Virus record (IMG/VR): IMGVR_UViG_3300025648_000015
Coordinates: 1-64,000 of that record
Direction: 5' to 3' (one strand)
DNA length: 64,000 nucleotides
Origin: a virus
The position numbers and the translations under genes are program-made. The notes beneath the pieces were generated by a model, which saw nothing but the letters and a program-made list of their open reading frames with translations, did not search any database and was not told the origin of the DNA. Of the stretch, positions 35,955-45,390 are shown piece after piece; positions within the stretch are counted from its first letter, which is position 1, and each line of letters opens with the position of its first letter.

Positions 35955-36701
35955 ATGGCACGTTATCGTCAAGACTTTGTTTATGGTGTGGCATCGGGTG
36001 TTCTTGCTAGTTCTGCACAAACTACTATTACCGGTACCAACTGGCCAACCACTATCCCAAGTGGTTCATACATGCCTATTGTGCTTAACCCAGGTTACTA
36101 TGGTGCTAGTGGTTCACCAGAAATTGTTTATATAACATCTGCTACAAGCACTGTTGCTACGGTAGTTAGAAACCAAGAAGGCACATCACCTACTAGCACG
36201 CCTAGCGGTGGAGTAACTCCATGGATTGCTGGACCACTTATTACTGATTTTGGTGTTGTTAACCAAATCGCCAATGGTGATTTCCCATCGCCGACTGCAA
36301 GTGGACAATTCTTTGTTTCAAGCGCATCAGGAAGCAATTCACCTTATTGGTCAAACGTTATCCCTGCTGGTGTAATTCAATATGTATATGATAGTAATGG
36401 TGGATCAGCTACATACATTGCAAACACCACAGACATTAATAACATTGTACAAATTAGTGGTAACTGCGTAATTCAATTACCTTCTGGTGGTATTACTTAT
36501 GGTCAACAGATCACGTTCATTCAACTTACTAGTGGCACCGTAACAGCATTCTCCGGTGGTGCAACCCTTATTTCTACGGGTGCTTTGAACGGTGGCGCCA
36601 ACCCACAACTTAGAGCACAATATAGTGCTGCTACTGCTATCTACTTGGGTACCACAATGAGTGCAAGCCCAACATGGATCATCACTGGAGACGTAATCTA
36701 A
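35955..36701 (+). CDS. Fibre/tail-tip structural protein
   Basis: A 248-residue beta-rich protein with ATAGGATAA-type start context, Gly/Ser/Thr-rich throughout, with PSGSYMPIVLNPG near residue 36 and a repeated SG(T) pattern. It resembles other fibre proteins in this genome by composition. No catalytic motif. It abuts a large adhesin-like gene. Confidence 0.6.
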   Translation: MARYRQDFVYGVASGVLASSAQTTITGTNWPTTIPSGSYMPIVLNPGYYGASGSPEIVYITSATSTVATVVRNQEGTSPTSTPSGGVTPWIAGPLITDFGVVNQIANGDFPSPTASGQFFVSSASGSNSPYWSNVIPAGVIQYVYDSNGGSATYIANTTDINNIVQISGNCVIQLPSGGITYGQQITFIQLTSGTVTAFSGGATLISTGALNGGANPQLRAQYSAATAIYLGTTMSASPTWIITGDVI

Positions 36702-36703
36702 CA

Positions 36704-38959
36704 ATGCCTATCATCTTCGGTGTTATTGCTTCGGAGGAGTCTGGCCACTTACAGCCACAACCTCCATTTATCGATACCACCTCAGGTGCCGTAGTTATTT
36801 CAGGCGGAACAACTTCTGGTAGTAGTTCCACAGTCCAAGTCTATTTTACACCAAACCCTTATGGTCAAAGAGCAACTAATTATGCTATTACTGCTTTTAG
36901 TGGATCACCAATCGTTGCAGTTACCGGTACGACTGTTACCGGCACTACAAGCCCAATAACAATTACTTACCCATTTGCTCCTAATGGCCTTTATGAATTT
37001 AAAGGTTATGCACTTAATGCCAAAGGTGCTAGTTCTTATGGCAATCAGAGTAATCAAGTAGAACCTTTTGTTGCTACAGCTACGCCGTCTGGTTTATCTG
37101 TAAACACTTTATCTACATCTGGAGTACAATTCACATTCCTACCAGTATCTGGTTCTACAAGTTATTTGCTTTCTGCATATGGTTCGTACACAGACCCTAA
37201 TACACAAATAACAACTACCGATAGTGCTTCATTCACTCTTTCAGGGTCAGCAATGACATATCCAACGGTTACTGGTATTCTTAACCATGGTTATTTTGTA
37301 GGTATGACCTACGAATTTTATGTCCAATCACAAAACTTCGCTGGTACAAGTGCTAGTGGAGCAAACATACCTTTAACACCAAACCCATTTGGCTCACCAA
37401 AGGTGCCAGTATTTACTGCTACATTATCTGGATCTGTTAATGCTGGTATCAACATTGTTGTAACACCAGACACCAATACATTAGACAATTTGCCTACGGG
37501 TTACAATTATGCTGATAGCACTGGTGGTTTTAACAATAGCGTAAGTTATTCTGGAACAACATGGACATTGATCAATTCATCTAATCCAATTCTTCCAGTT
37601 AGTACAGTCAACGTTACTGCTAAAGCAAGATCACCATACCCAGATACTCCAGGTACCCCAGTGGTGTTTAAATTCCCACCACAGGCTTCTCCATCCGTTA
37701 TTTCAACAGTTACCGCATCTGGATCTGGATTTAATTCTTCAACTGCCAATGCAACAATTACAGTTAACTGGACACAACCAACTTTTAATACGCAATACAG
37801 TCAACCAACTAACTATAACGTAGTTCTTTCTGGTACAAATGGTGATGTTTATTCTGGTACAACTTCTTATGGCCTTAATAGCCTTGCTTTTAATAATAAC
37901 TATTATGTAAATACAAATTTCACTGCTACTGTTGTAGCTACTAACTCTGGTGGTAAAAGTCCTGTTGCAACTGCAGGCAGTGCTGTTCAACCTTACATAG
38001 TTGCTGTTCCAGGCGCTGTAACTGGAGTGACAGGCGGAGCAGCTGGAACCGCAGAGTTCGATTACCAATGGACTCCTCCAACCAGTGGTGGTCCATATTC
38101 AAATATACTTCTATACACTTCACCAGCAACTACTACTCAAACAGTACCTTCTGGTACAAGCCAAGCTTACTTTACTTATAATTTTGCACAAGGAACATCC
38201 TACACATTCTATGCTGCTCCATATAATGGAGCTGGTTACTCAGCACCAGTATCTTCAGTGACTGCAACACCTTATCCAGGCTTTGTACCAATAACAGTTT
38301 ACACTATTGGAGCTGGTGGTGGAGGTGGATGGTACACCGGAGGTGCTGCAGGAAACTTAGTTAATGGTGGATCAGCACAAGCAACAAAAGGACAAACTAT
38401 ATCATGCGTTATAGGAGCAGGTGGTAGTGCAACTGCTGTTTCAACTGCTACTGCTGGAACCGGTGGTAATAGTGGTGCAACTGATTACGGAGTTACTGTA
38501 TCCGTAATTGGCTTCGGTGGTAACGGTGGAGGACCTGGAACCACTAGCAATAGAGGAACTGGTGGTAGTAACAACTCATGGTCTGGTGGAACAGGTGTTG
38601 CTGGTGCTGGTGGTGGTGGTGCAGGATCTAATGGCAATGGTAGCGCAGGAGCTGGTACCACTGGTGGTAATGGTGGACCATCTACCCCTATTGGACCATT
38701 TGGAACTATGGGACCATATAACGTCGGTGGTGGTGGTGGTGGTCGAGGTACAGTTACTCAAGGTAATACTCCATCACAATATCTACCAGGAACTGGTGGT
38801 TTCTCAGAAAACGTTGGACAATCTGGTTATGTAGCCATACGATGGGCAATTGCTGATTACCCAGGCACTCCAACCATCGTAGGAAGCCACGCACAGTCTA
38901 CTGATGGAGTATACAACTATGCAGAATGGACCAGCACTGGTTCAATTACTTTTAACTAA
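36704..38959 (+). CDS. Fn3-like and polyglycine adhesin protein
   Basis: I use the ATG at 36704, two bases after the previous stop; 751 residues. Residues about 30-530 are a chain of fibronectin-III-like beta modules with short linkers. From about residue 535 there is a Gly-rich region containing GAGGGGGWYTGG, CVIGAGGSAT, GGGGAGSNGNG and YNVGGGGGGRG, similar in style to polyglycine-helix sandwich tips of phage adhesins (for example S16-type gp38). A short C-terminal beta segment ends the protein. It is a good receptor-binding candidate. Confidence 0.7.
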   Translation: MPIIFGVIASEESGHLQPQPPFIDTTSGAVVISGGTTSGSSSTVQVYFTPNPYGQRATNYAITAFSGSPIVAVTGTTVTGTTSPITITYPFAPNGLYEFKGYALNAKGASSYGNQSNQVEPFVATATPSGLSVNTLSTSGVQFTFLPVSGSTSYLLSAYGSYTDPNTQITTTDSASFTLSGSAMTYPTVTGILNHGYFVGMTYEFYVQSQNFAGTSASGANIPLTPNPFGSPKVPVFTATLSGSVNAGINIVVTPDTNTLDNLPTGYNYADSTGGFNNSVSYSGTTWTLINSSNPILPVSTVNVTAKARSPYPDTPGTPVVFKFPPQASPSVISTVTASGSGFNSSTANATITVNWTQPTFNTQYSQPTNYNVVLSGTNGDVYSGTTSYGLNSLAFNNNYYVNTNFTATVVATNSGGKSPVATAGSAVQPYIVAVPGAVTGVTGGAAGTAEFDYQWTPPTSGGPYSNILLYTSPATTTQTVPSGTSQAYFTYNFAQGTSYTFYAAPYNGAGYSAPVSSVTATPYPGFVPITVYTIGAGGGGGWYTGGAAGNLVNGGSAQATKGQTISCVIGAGGSATAVSTATAGTGGNSGATDYGVTVSVIGFGGNGGGPGTTSNRGTGGSNNSWSGGTGVAGAGGGGAGSNGNGSAGAGTTGGNGGPSTPIGPFGTMGPYNVGGGGGGRGTVTQGNTPSQYLPGTGGFSENVGQSGYVAIRWAIADYPGTPTIVGSHAQSTDGVYNYAEWTSTGSITFN

Positions 38960-38967
38960 GGAAAAAT

Positions 38968-39834
38968 ATGAGAGTACGCCCCTTTCCACAATATGCAGTA
39001 GAGCCAGTAGGCATTATGACCTACTCACAAGGTGTTCTTACTGACCCTGACAATCAAAACGTTACGCTTAGCATTGTCAATTCTGATAACGGTACGGTTA
39101 TTGTTCCTGCAGGAACTACTGCTACATACGAAAGCACAGGAACTTACCAATATACGTTGACTGCTAATCAATCATCAATCCAAGGCAATTACAATGTTAC
39201 TTGGAATTACACAATTAGTGGATCACCAAGAGTATATACAGATAGTATTGTTATTACTGATCAGATGCCATATTGGAGCAACCTTAGCTACGATGAACGT
39301 CAAATGGTTACTGGGATTGTTCATAGGTTAGACAAGAGTTTTGACTCCACTGCTGGCGGACCTTACTTACAAGAACTTAATCAAAGTGGTTTTATCATGT
39401 ATGAAGAAGTTGCAATGATCATGCAAGATGAAGCAATTGACTACATTAACTACGAGTTTCAACCTATCTTTAGCCCAGCTTATGAAATTGGTTTAAATGC
39501 TCAAGTCCCATTCCCAAGCACTTATTACGGTGTACTAGCTAGCCAGACTTATGCTCACTTCTTAAAGCACATTGCTCGTAACTATATTGAACAACCTTCA
39601 CCACAAGGTATGAACGCTGCTTGGATGGATCGTAGAGATTACTACCAGAGATGGTGGCAATTGTACTTATTTGATAAAGAAATTGCTGACAAGCAACTAC
39701 GTCAAATGAAGCGTCAGTTCATGGTTGGTTCACGCAGAAGTCTCTTGGTTGCTGGTGGTCTTATCCCACGAATGTTTGTCAACCCAGCACGTCCTCACTT
39801 CCAATACGCTGCAGCTAACATGGGTGGAGCATAA
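38968..39834 (+). CDS. Ig-like domain fused to neck/connector protein
   Basis: A 288-residue protein. The N-terminal 95 residues form a beta-sandwich-like domain ending near VYTDSIVITDQ. The C-terminal part is helical and starts YDERQMVTGIVHRLDKSF, with aromatic pairs typical of head-tail connector or neck proteins. Position at the start of the neck-tail block supports this. The combination with an Ig-like domain is unusual for a connector. Confidence 0.5.
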   Translation: MRVRPFPQYAVEPVGIMTYSQGVLTDPDNQNVTLSIVNSDNGTVIVPAGTTATYESTGTYQYTLTANQSSIQGNYNVTWNYTISGSPRVYTDSIVITDQMPYWSNLSYDERQMVTGIVHRLDKSFDSTAGGPYLQELNQSGFIMYEEVAMIMQDEAIDYINYEFQPIFSPAYEIGLNAQVPFPSTYYGVLASQTYAHFLKHIARNYIEQPSPQGMNAAWMDRRDYYQRWWQLYLFDKEIADKQLRQMKRQFMVGSRRSLLVAGGLIPRMFVNPARPHFQYAAANMGGA

Positions 39835-39837
39835 TAA

Positions 39838-40524
39838 ATGTCTGGTATTGATCCACAGCCAGGGCCGGTTGTACCCGGTGCCGGTGGACTATCCACCCAG
39901 CAAGAAAGCCCTCTTCTCGTTGTAAAACAACGTGAAATATGGGCTCAGACTGACCAGCAACGTTTCCACGATGAAGCTTTGCAATGGTATGGAGAAGAAG
40001 TTATTGTACGTCAACTTTGGCGTGCAGAAGATGCTGCTCTTGGACTTGTAGGATACTGTCAACAATGCCAAGATAGCCCAAACCCATCACAACCTAATGC
40101 TGCTGTCCAATCACGAGTTAGCAAAGTATACCGTCAAACGGGTAATAGTTACTGTGGGACTTGTTATGGAACAACATTCAGTGGTGGATTTAAACCAACT
40201 TGTTATCACTTATATATGCTAGCTGCTGACACACCTCAAATTCGTATGAATCTAAGCACTGGTCAATTTTGGAAAGATAATCCAACTGTTCAGTTCAGCT
40301 GGTATCCAGAAATTAGAACTGGTGACTTAGTTGTTCGTGTAAACGAATGGTACGAAGAAACGCCAACATCGCTTGGAGATAGATTTCAAGTTAGTGCCGT
40401 AAGCCCACAAAGCATCCGCACTGGCCCAGGAACAAGTTATAGCCCAAGTGTTTATGTTAACCAAACTTGTACTTTAGAAAACGTATTCCCAAGTGCTCCA
40501 TACTACAATGTACCGGTGATTTAA
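39838..40524 (+). CDS. Probable head-tail joining protein with Cys sites
   Basis: A 228-residue protein. Two Cys pairs, CQQC and CGTC with a later C at about 122, suggest a metal site. The second half has beta strands (TGDLVVRVNEW, GDRFQVSAVSPQS) as in head-completion or stopper proteins. Position, one gene after the connector-like gene, supports a neck role. TAATG coupling to the next gene. Confidence 0.5.
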   Translation: MSGIDPQPGPVVPGAGGLSTQQESPLLVVKQREIWAQTDQQRFHDEALQWYGEEVIVRQLWRAEDAALGLVGYCQQCQDSPNPSQPNAAVQSRVSKVYRQTGNSYCGTCYGTTFSGGFKPTCYHLYMLAADTPQIRMNLSTGQFWKDNPTVQFSWYPEIRTGDLVVRVNEWYEETPTSLGDRFQVSAVSPQSIRTGPGTSYSPSVYVNQTCTLENVFPSAPYYNVPVI

Positions 40525-41045
40525 TGTACGAAGGAATAGCAGCACCAGATGCATTGACACAACGTTTAGCTAGACGTGCAGTCGAGATTGCTCAAGTCAT
40601 TGGACCACGTAAAAGTGGTAAAGCACTAAACAGTTTGATCCCTTTTTATCAAACTGGTGTAATAGGTATTGAAGTTCCTGATGAAGTAGCTTATCTAATG
40701 GATCTAGACCAAGGTATTAAAGCTCACGCAATGGTTGATTTATCAGGAAGAGTTATACCAATTAGGAACACAGACGGAACTATTTCTTTTAGACGAGCTG
40801 GCGCTAACCAAATTGGCAATATCCCTATTATTACTAGATTAGCTAAAGATGGAAGAATTAAAGAAAGCAAGCCTGAATGGGTATATCCTAAGAAGCCTGC
40901 ATTGAAGGTATTAGAAAATTCATTAAACGCAAGCGTTGAAGAATGGAAAAGAACTGTTACTTCTAAAGAAGTATTAAATCTTTTGATGCAGACTGATGCA
41001 AAAGACGATTTAGGAGAAATCTTTTACGGAAAGAATATGATATAA
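40524..41045 (+). CDS. HK97 gp10-like tail completion protein
   Basis: Starting at the ATG at 40524 gives 173 residues; the frame extends to 40467 but that would overlap the previous gene. The start overlaps the preceding stop by one base. It has the size and the HALTQRLARRAVEIAQ-type helical start of tail-completion proteins, followed by a beta-rich section with SGRVIPIR. Function inferred from position between neck and sheath genes. Confidence 0.45.
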   Translation: MYEGIAAPDALTQRLARRAVEIAQVIGPRKSGKALNSLIPFYQTGVIGIEVPDEVAYLMDLDQGIKAHAMVDLSGRVIPIRNTDGTISFRRAGANQIGNIPIITRLAKDGRIKESKPEWVYPKKPALKVLENSLNASVEEWKRTVTSKEVLNLLMQTDAKDDLGEIFYGKNMI

Positions 41046-41046
41046 A

Positions 41047-41709
41047 ATGTTTACTACAGCCGTAAAAACCGCAATCGTTGAAGCACTTCAAGCCGGGTTC
41101 TCAGCTCTAGCATCTGCTCCAATTGATACTAGCCTCGATCTGGTTCCAAACAGCGTAACAATTGAGTATCCACTCGAACTAGTTGCATGGCCAGCAGTCT
41201 TTGTGCAGTTCAGACCAAGTAAAATTCAATGGTCAGGTCTTAACCCAGACATTTATACAGCTGCTTCAGGCGGTATAGTTATTAGTGGTACAACTTATTC
41301 TGGAACTCAAAGTTCAAGAACAGGCTACTTTGAAGGTAGCATAGATTTACAAATTATGGCTATGCACAGCGAAGAGCGAGACCGCCTATACGATAGCGTT
41401 GCTAATTTGATCCTTATGGGTCAGGGTAGCCCAGCTAGCACAGCGTTTTTTAATAGCATTGTTAACAACAATTTGCTGGGTATGACCTTACTTTTGGATA
41501 CTTTTACCCCATTAGGTGACAGCGTTAGCGTTGGGACCCCATGGAGTCCAGAAGAATTGACTTATGAGGCTAGCATAAGAGTCCAATGTATAGGTGACTT
41601 TTATGAGAATAAGTACAACTACGTACTACCTGAATTCACAATTGTTACCGCTAGCGGAACTATGGTTGCTAACCCTTATTCTACACCAAATGAAACAAAT
41701 ACCTTATAA
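41047..41709 (+). CDS. Probable tail terminator/completion protein
   Basis: A 220-residue protein with a helical start and a beta-rich remainder (SIDLQIMAMHSEERDRLYDSVANLIL). That segment has the layout of tail-terminator proteins, which cap the tail tube at the neck. It lies directly before the sheath gene, as terminators usually do. Confidence 0.5.
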   Translation: MFTTAVKTAIVEALQAGFSALASAPIDTSLDLVPNSVTIEYPLELVAWPAVFVQFRPSKIQWSGLNPDIYTAASGGIVISGTTYSGTQSSRTGYFEGSIDLQIMAMHSEERDRLYDSVANLILMGQGSPASTAFFNSIVNNNLLGMTLLLDTFTPLGDSVSVGTPWSPEELTYEASIRVQCIGDFYENKYNYVLPEFTIVTASGTMVANPYSTPNETNTL

Positions 41710-41774
41710 TAAAACTGGTAAAAGAAATACTGTAAAACAATCGCGATTATGCATAAGGCATTGAAGGAGAATGT

Positions 41775-43322
41775 ATGCCCATTTCCAACTATCAGATTCC
41801 AGGTGTTTATGTCACGCAGTCTGGCACATCGCTGACAGCTATAAACCCTACAAATCTTAATATTCTATTGCTTGCTGACCAGCCTGTCGCTGGTAGCAAT
41901 ACTGACACGTTCTATAACATCACTGCTACATCCGGTGTAACAATCGGTCAACTTACTACCCCTATGGTCAACACGACTTCAACGGGTACTTACACTTCTT
42001 TCTCTGGTTACACTGTAACTTGGGTTAGTGGTAGCACAACTGTTACTGGTACTTACGGTGTTAACTTTACTGTCAGCACCGCCAGTGGTCAGCCTTTTAG
42101 TGCTATAACTACAGTTGGAACCACAACTGGCGTTGGACTTCCAAGTGGAACTGTTTCTGTTACATACGGTCACAACTGGGCAGCATACGGAACTTATTAC
42201 GATTTTAATACACTCACCAACACAATTGGTGCTGCTATCAGTGGAACAACAATTAATAATCCAGCTGTGCTTGCTGCACAATTTGCATTCCAAAATGGTG
42301 CAAATGTTGTACAAGTTCTTCCTGTAGCTCGTATTTCATCAAGCGGACAAAGTGCTGCTACTACTACCGACTGGAACCGTGCACTTGCAACTAACGGTAC
42401 AGGTAGTGACCCAACATACCTTTCATCATTCGCTGGCGTAGACGTAATTGTCCCACTCTATGGTTTTGTTACCAATGGGCAAGTTACTGCTTACGCAAAC
42501 GGTACGGTTGCTAGCACATTGGCTGCGTACCTTACTAGCCAAAATAGCAATGGTAATTACCAGCGTGCCTTCCTTGGTTTTGATGGAACCTCTAACCAGA
42601 TCACTACTTCAGGTGTGCAATCATTTGTTGGTGGAATTGGTGCAAGCAATGCAGGTACACGAGTCAGTGTTGTATTCCCAGGTTCTATTAACTACAACCC
42701 AGGATTGAATACTAATACTGGACTTACCAACGTTAACTTCAATATCCCTGGTTACTACCTTGCTGCTGCAATCGCTGGTACTTTTGTAGGACAGACTCAA
42801 GTTAGCACCCCTATTACAAATAAGATTGTTTATGGATTTAATTACATCCCTAACCAAATTAGCCTTACGGACGCAGCTACTAACTATCTACCTTATGGTG
42901 TTACTACAGTTTACCAAAAGCGTGACGGTAACCTCTGGATTCTACAGGGTCTTACAACTAATGTAAATAACTGGTTGACACAAGAAATATCAATCAATGC
43001 TGTTGGTGACCGCTTAGCTAACAACGTTCGACGTGACTTGGTCAATAGTGCACTTATTGGTGGTCCTTTGACACAGATTACTACTGGTGCTGCGCTTTCA
43101 ACAGTGCAAGGTACTTTGATCAATGCAAAGGCATCTGGACTTATCCAAAGTTACCAGAATATTAATTACACAGTTAACCCATCTAACCCAACGACTGTAA
43201 ATATTACTTTCCAATATTCTCCGACGTATCCGATTAATTACATCCAGACTACTTTGAGCCTAAATACTCAAACTGGTACCGTAATTACGAATAATACTCA
43301 GAGCAATCTTGTAGTCTACTAG
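41775..43322 (+). CDS. Tail sheath protein
   Basis: A 515-residue protein. The N-terminus IPGVYVTQSGTS is the typical start of contractile sheath subunits, with an early mixed-beta domain and a C-terminal domain including NNVRRDLVNSALIGGP. It forms the contractile sheath that drives DNA injection. It precedes the tube gene by 12 bases, as in myoviruses. This is the main evidence for a contractile tail. Confidence 0.85.
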   Translation: MPISNYQIPGVYVTQSGTSLTAINPTNLNILLLADQPVAGSNTDTFYNITATSGVTIGQLTTPMVNTTSTGTYTSFSGYTVTWVSGSTTVTGTYGVNFTVSTASGQPFSAITTVGTTTGVGLPSGTVSVTYGHNWAAYGTYYDFNTLTNTIGAAISGTTINNPAVLAAQFAFQNGANVVQVLPVARISSSGQSAATTTDWNRALATNGTGSDPTYLSSFAGVDVIVPLYGFVTNGQVTAYANGTVASTLAAYLTSQNSNGNYQRAFLGFDGTSNQITTSGVQSFVGGIGASNAGTRVSVVFPGSINYNPGLNTNTGLTNVNFNIPGYYLAAAIAGTFVGQTQVSTPITNKIVYGFNYIPNQISLTDAATNYLPYGVTTVYQKRDGNLWILQGLTTNVNNWLTQEISINAVGDRLANNVRRDLVNSALIGGPLTQITTGAALSTVQGTLINAKASGLIQSYQNINYTVNPSNPTTVNITFQYSPTYPINYIQTTLSLNTQTGTVITNNTQSNLVVY

Positions 43323-43334
43323 GAGCAATAAAAA

Positions 43335-43811
43335 ATGGCAACTTCACTATTTCGCGTAGGTGGACACTATACTGCGTTCACCTACAATGGACAGGCACTA
43401 GCCTATGCTCAGGTTATCAATGAGCGAGGCCCACAGCCTGTAGCACAACCACAGCCTATCCAACCTTTGGATAACGCTTACCCAATTGAGATTGCTTTGC
43501 CTGCTGCTTTGAATGCAGGATATCTCGAAATCACATTCCTAGAACAATGGAATGCTGAAGTATGGGCACAATTGGGTGCAAACTTTGCTAATGCAGCTGA
43601 CCTCCTTGACGTGTTCAAGGCTCAACTTGCTCAAGGCGAAGTCCAGTGCATAAAAGTCATCAATAAGCCAGACGGTACCCAGCGTAGAATTACTTACACT
43701 GGTTGTGTCGTAGTTAACGTCACAGTTGATGAATTAATCCAAATTGGAACAATGACTATTCCCAAGACGATTACAATCATGTACCGTCAAAGAACCGAAA
43801 CTCTAAATTAA
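43335..43811 (+). CDS. Tail tube protein
   Basis: A 158-residue beta-rich protein immediately after the sheath gene, with GGAG upstream. Size, position and the pattern of a long helical insert between two beta sheets (NPANAADLLDVFKAQL-like segment) fit the inner tail tube of contractile phages. No motif would distinguish it from some minor tail proteins, so position carries the weight. Confidence 0.75.
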   Translation: MATSLFRVGGHYTAFTYNGQALAYAQVINERGPQPVAQPQPIQPLDNAYPIEIALPAALNAGYLEITFLEQWNAEVWAQLGANFANAADLLDVFKAQLAQGEVQCIKVINKPDGTQRRITYTGCVVVNVTVDELIQIGTMTIPKTITIMYRQRTETLN

Positions 43812-43828
43812 GAAAGGCATGAAATAAA

Positions 43829-44812
43829 ATGTCCGTACGTTCATATGTAATTCAATTGCAGGCAGGAGTGGGTCAAGCCATTCTTCCTGATCACCGTAAG
43901 ATGGTCCCAGGTGTACAATACGTGGTAGATGCTGATACGTTCTCAAAGATTAGCCTAGGTGCTCGTCAGAATGTTATCAAAGTTGTCACTGTTAACACTG
44001 ACCTTACCACTGCTAGTGGTGGTTTTGTACCTGCCCAAGTATCAAATGGTGTAAATACCCAGTTGTTTGGTGGAAATGGTCCACTCAGCCTCCTCGGTAC
44101 TGTAAGCAACACTCTTAGCACATTCAGCATTGCTGGTTTTGCTGCTCAAGGAGCTGCTGCTGGTGGAACCACTGGTGCTGGTGCTGGTATTGGAACACCA
44201 CAAGACACACTACTAGGATCTTTCCAACCTTACTCACTAACTGGTCCTGATGGTGCTCGTTACCAACTCGTTTATAATGGAACTGCTACTACCATTTCAG
44301 GTGGTTGGGCAACGGTATGGCAAGACGAAAGCAATGGTTACGTATCAACTGCTTCTGGTATCACATACCAAGTCAAGCAAGATGGTCAAGGCGTTTCATA
44401 TGTTATTAGCGCCAATACAACTCTTAGCGGTGTAAACGGAAACGTTACTACTGTTGGTACTAAGCAAGGTGCTTTCTCAGGTGTTGCACTTGTTAACATT
44501 CCTGCTGGTTACTTTGGTTTCACTCAAATCGAAGGTATTTGCCCATCAGTTGCTGTCGTTAGCGGTACTGCCGTTGGAACTGCAGTTGGTGTTGTAGCAA
44601 CTAGCAACGCTGGTTACCTTGGAGTTCCTGCTTCAACTACCACAGCTGTTAGCTCACTTGGTGTTGTAACTGGTAGCCCACTTGCTAATAACATTGCTGG
44701 TACAACGCTTACTACTCCTGCTTCAGGTACTAACGGTCAGTTTTTTGCTCAAGTTGAACTCCGTAGCCGCAGAAGCAAGAAGCCTTACAACCGCTTCCTT
44801 AACAAAAACTAA
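43829..44812 (+). CDS. Hypothetical structural protein after tube
   Basis: A 327-residue protein with a short structured N-terminus and a Gly/Ala/Thr-rich body. It ends SRRSKKPYNRFLNKN, a basic C-terminal tail. Composition and position make it a virion protein, perhaps a decoration of the tail or neck. Unique in style among the neighbours. Role unknown. Confidence 0.5.
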   Translation: MSVRSYVIQLQAGVGQAILPDHRKMVPGVQYVVDADTFSKISLGARQNVIKVVTVNTDLTTASGGFVPAQVSNGVNTQLFGGNGPLSLLGTVSNTLSTFSIAGFAAQGAAAGGTTGAGAGIGTPQDTLLGSFQPYSLTGPDGARYQLVYNGTATTISGGWATVWQDESNGYVSTASGITYQVKQDGQGVSYVISANTTLSGVNGNVTTVGTKQGAFSGVALVNIPAGYFGFTQIEGICPSVAVVSGTAVGTAVGVVATSNAGYLGVPASTTTAVSSLGVVTGSPLANNIAGTTLTTPASGTNGQFFAQVELRSRRSKKPYNRFLNKN

Positions 44813-44862
44813 TTAAGCTAATGTGGTAGGCTTTGAATAGAAGCCCTAGATCCAAAGGAAAC

Positions 44863-45390
44863 ATGACAACGAAGAATGGAATCGGATGGGGGAGTGAAGA
44901 CCTCCCCCAGACCGAAACAAGTAAGAACATCGATAGCTTTCCAGAAGAATGGAAAGATGATTTCGAAGGCCTGCTCTTTTTAGGTTATTTACAACGTGAA
45001 GTCACAAAAGTGCCTTTCCACAAGTTTGTGGTTAGAACATTGACTATTAACGAAAAGCTAGAAATTAGTCTATTGACAAAGCCGTACCTAGATACTGTTG
45101 GGTACGCTCGTTCTTACAAATCTGCTATCGTTGCTGCCGGATTGGTTAGTGTTGATGGTAGGGATCTAATCCCTGGTAATAAAAATATTAACGTAGTTAG
45201 ACAAAAGTATGATTACGTAGTCAATAATTGGTATGATACTATTATTGATATTCTTTACGAAGAAATTGATTCTCTTGAAAACCGTGTAATTATGGTATTG
45301 CAAGAACTCGGTATTATTGAACCAGTTGTCCCTTTTGATATCTTTGAAAAGGTAGAAGAGGAACTGGATATCCCAAAAGATGGGAAGTAG
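44863..45390 (+). CDS. Tail assembly chaperone, zero-frame part
   Basis: A 175-residue acidic protein in the position of the upstream tail assembly chaperone (gpG type). It starts after AAAGGA at ATG 44863; the in-frame TTG at 44833 is less likely. It ends at TAG 45388-45390, ten bases after a canonical slippery heptamer. Such proteins bind the tape measure while the tail is built. A ribosomal -1 shift would make a longer fusion (312 residues). Confidence 0.75.
   Translation: MTTKNGIGWGSEDLPQTETSKNIDSFPEEWKDDFEGLLFLGYLQREVTKVPFHKFVVRTLTINEKLEISLLTKPYLDTVGYARSYKSAIVAAGLVSVDGRDLIPGNKNINVVRQKYDYVVNNWYDTIIDILYEEIDSLENRVIMVLQELGIIEPVVPFDIFEKVEEELDIPKDGK
45372..45378 (+). promoter_or_regulatory. 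-1 ribosomal frameshift site CCCAAAA
   Basis: In the zero frame the ribosome reads ATC CCA AAA, so the heptamer C-CCA-AAA fits the X-XXY-YYZ rule exactly. A -1 shift continues from 45378 as AGA TGG GAA into the open frame that ends at 45800. It lies 9 bases before the zero-frame stop. The position between a tail chaperone and the tape measure is where such shifts occur in many phages. Confidence 0.8.

Noticed and set aside
36674-36703. Upstream start for the polyglycine adhesin
   Set aside because: The ATG at 36674 lies inside the previous gene; the ATG at 36704 directly follows its stop and is more natural.
41739-41748. AATCGCGATT palindrome before the sheath gene
   Set aside because: A 10-base palindrome alone can occur by chance and no -35/-10 pair flanks it.
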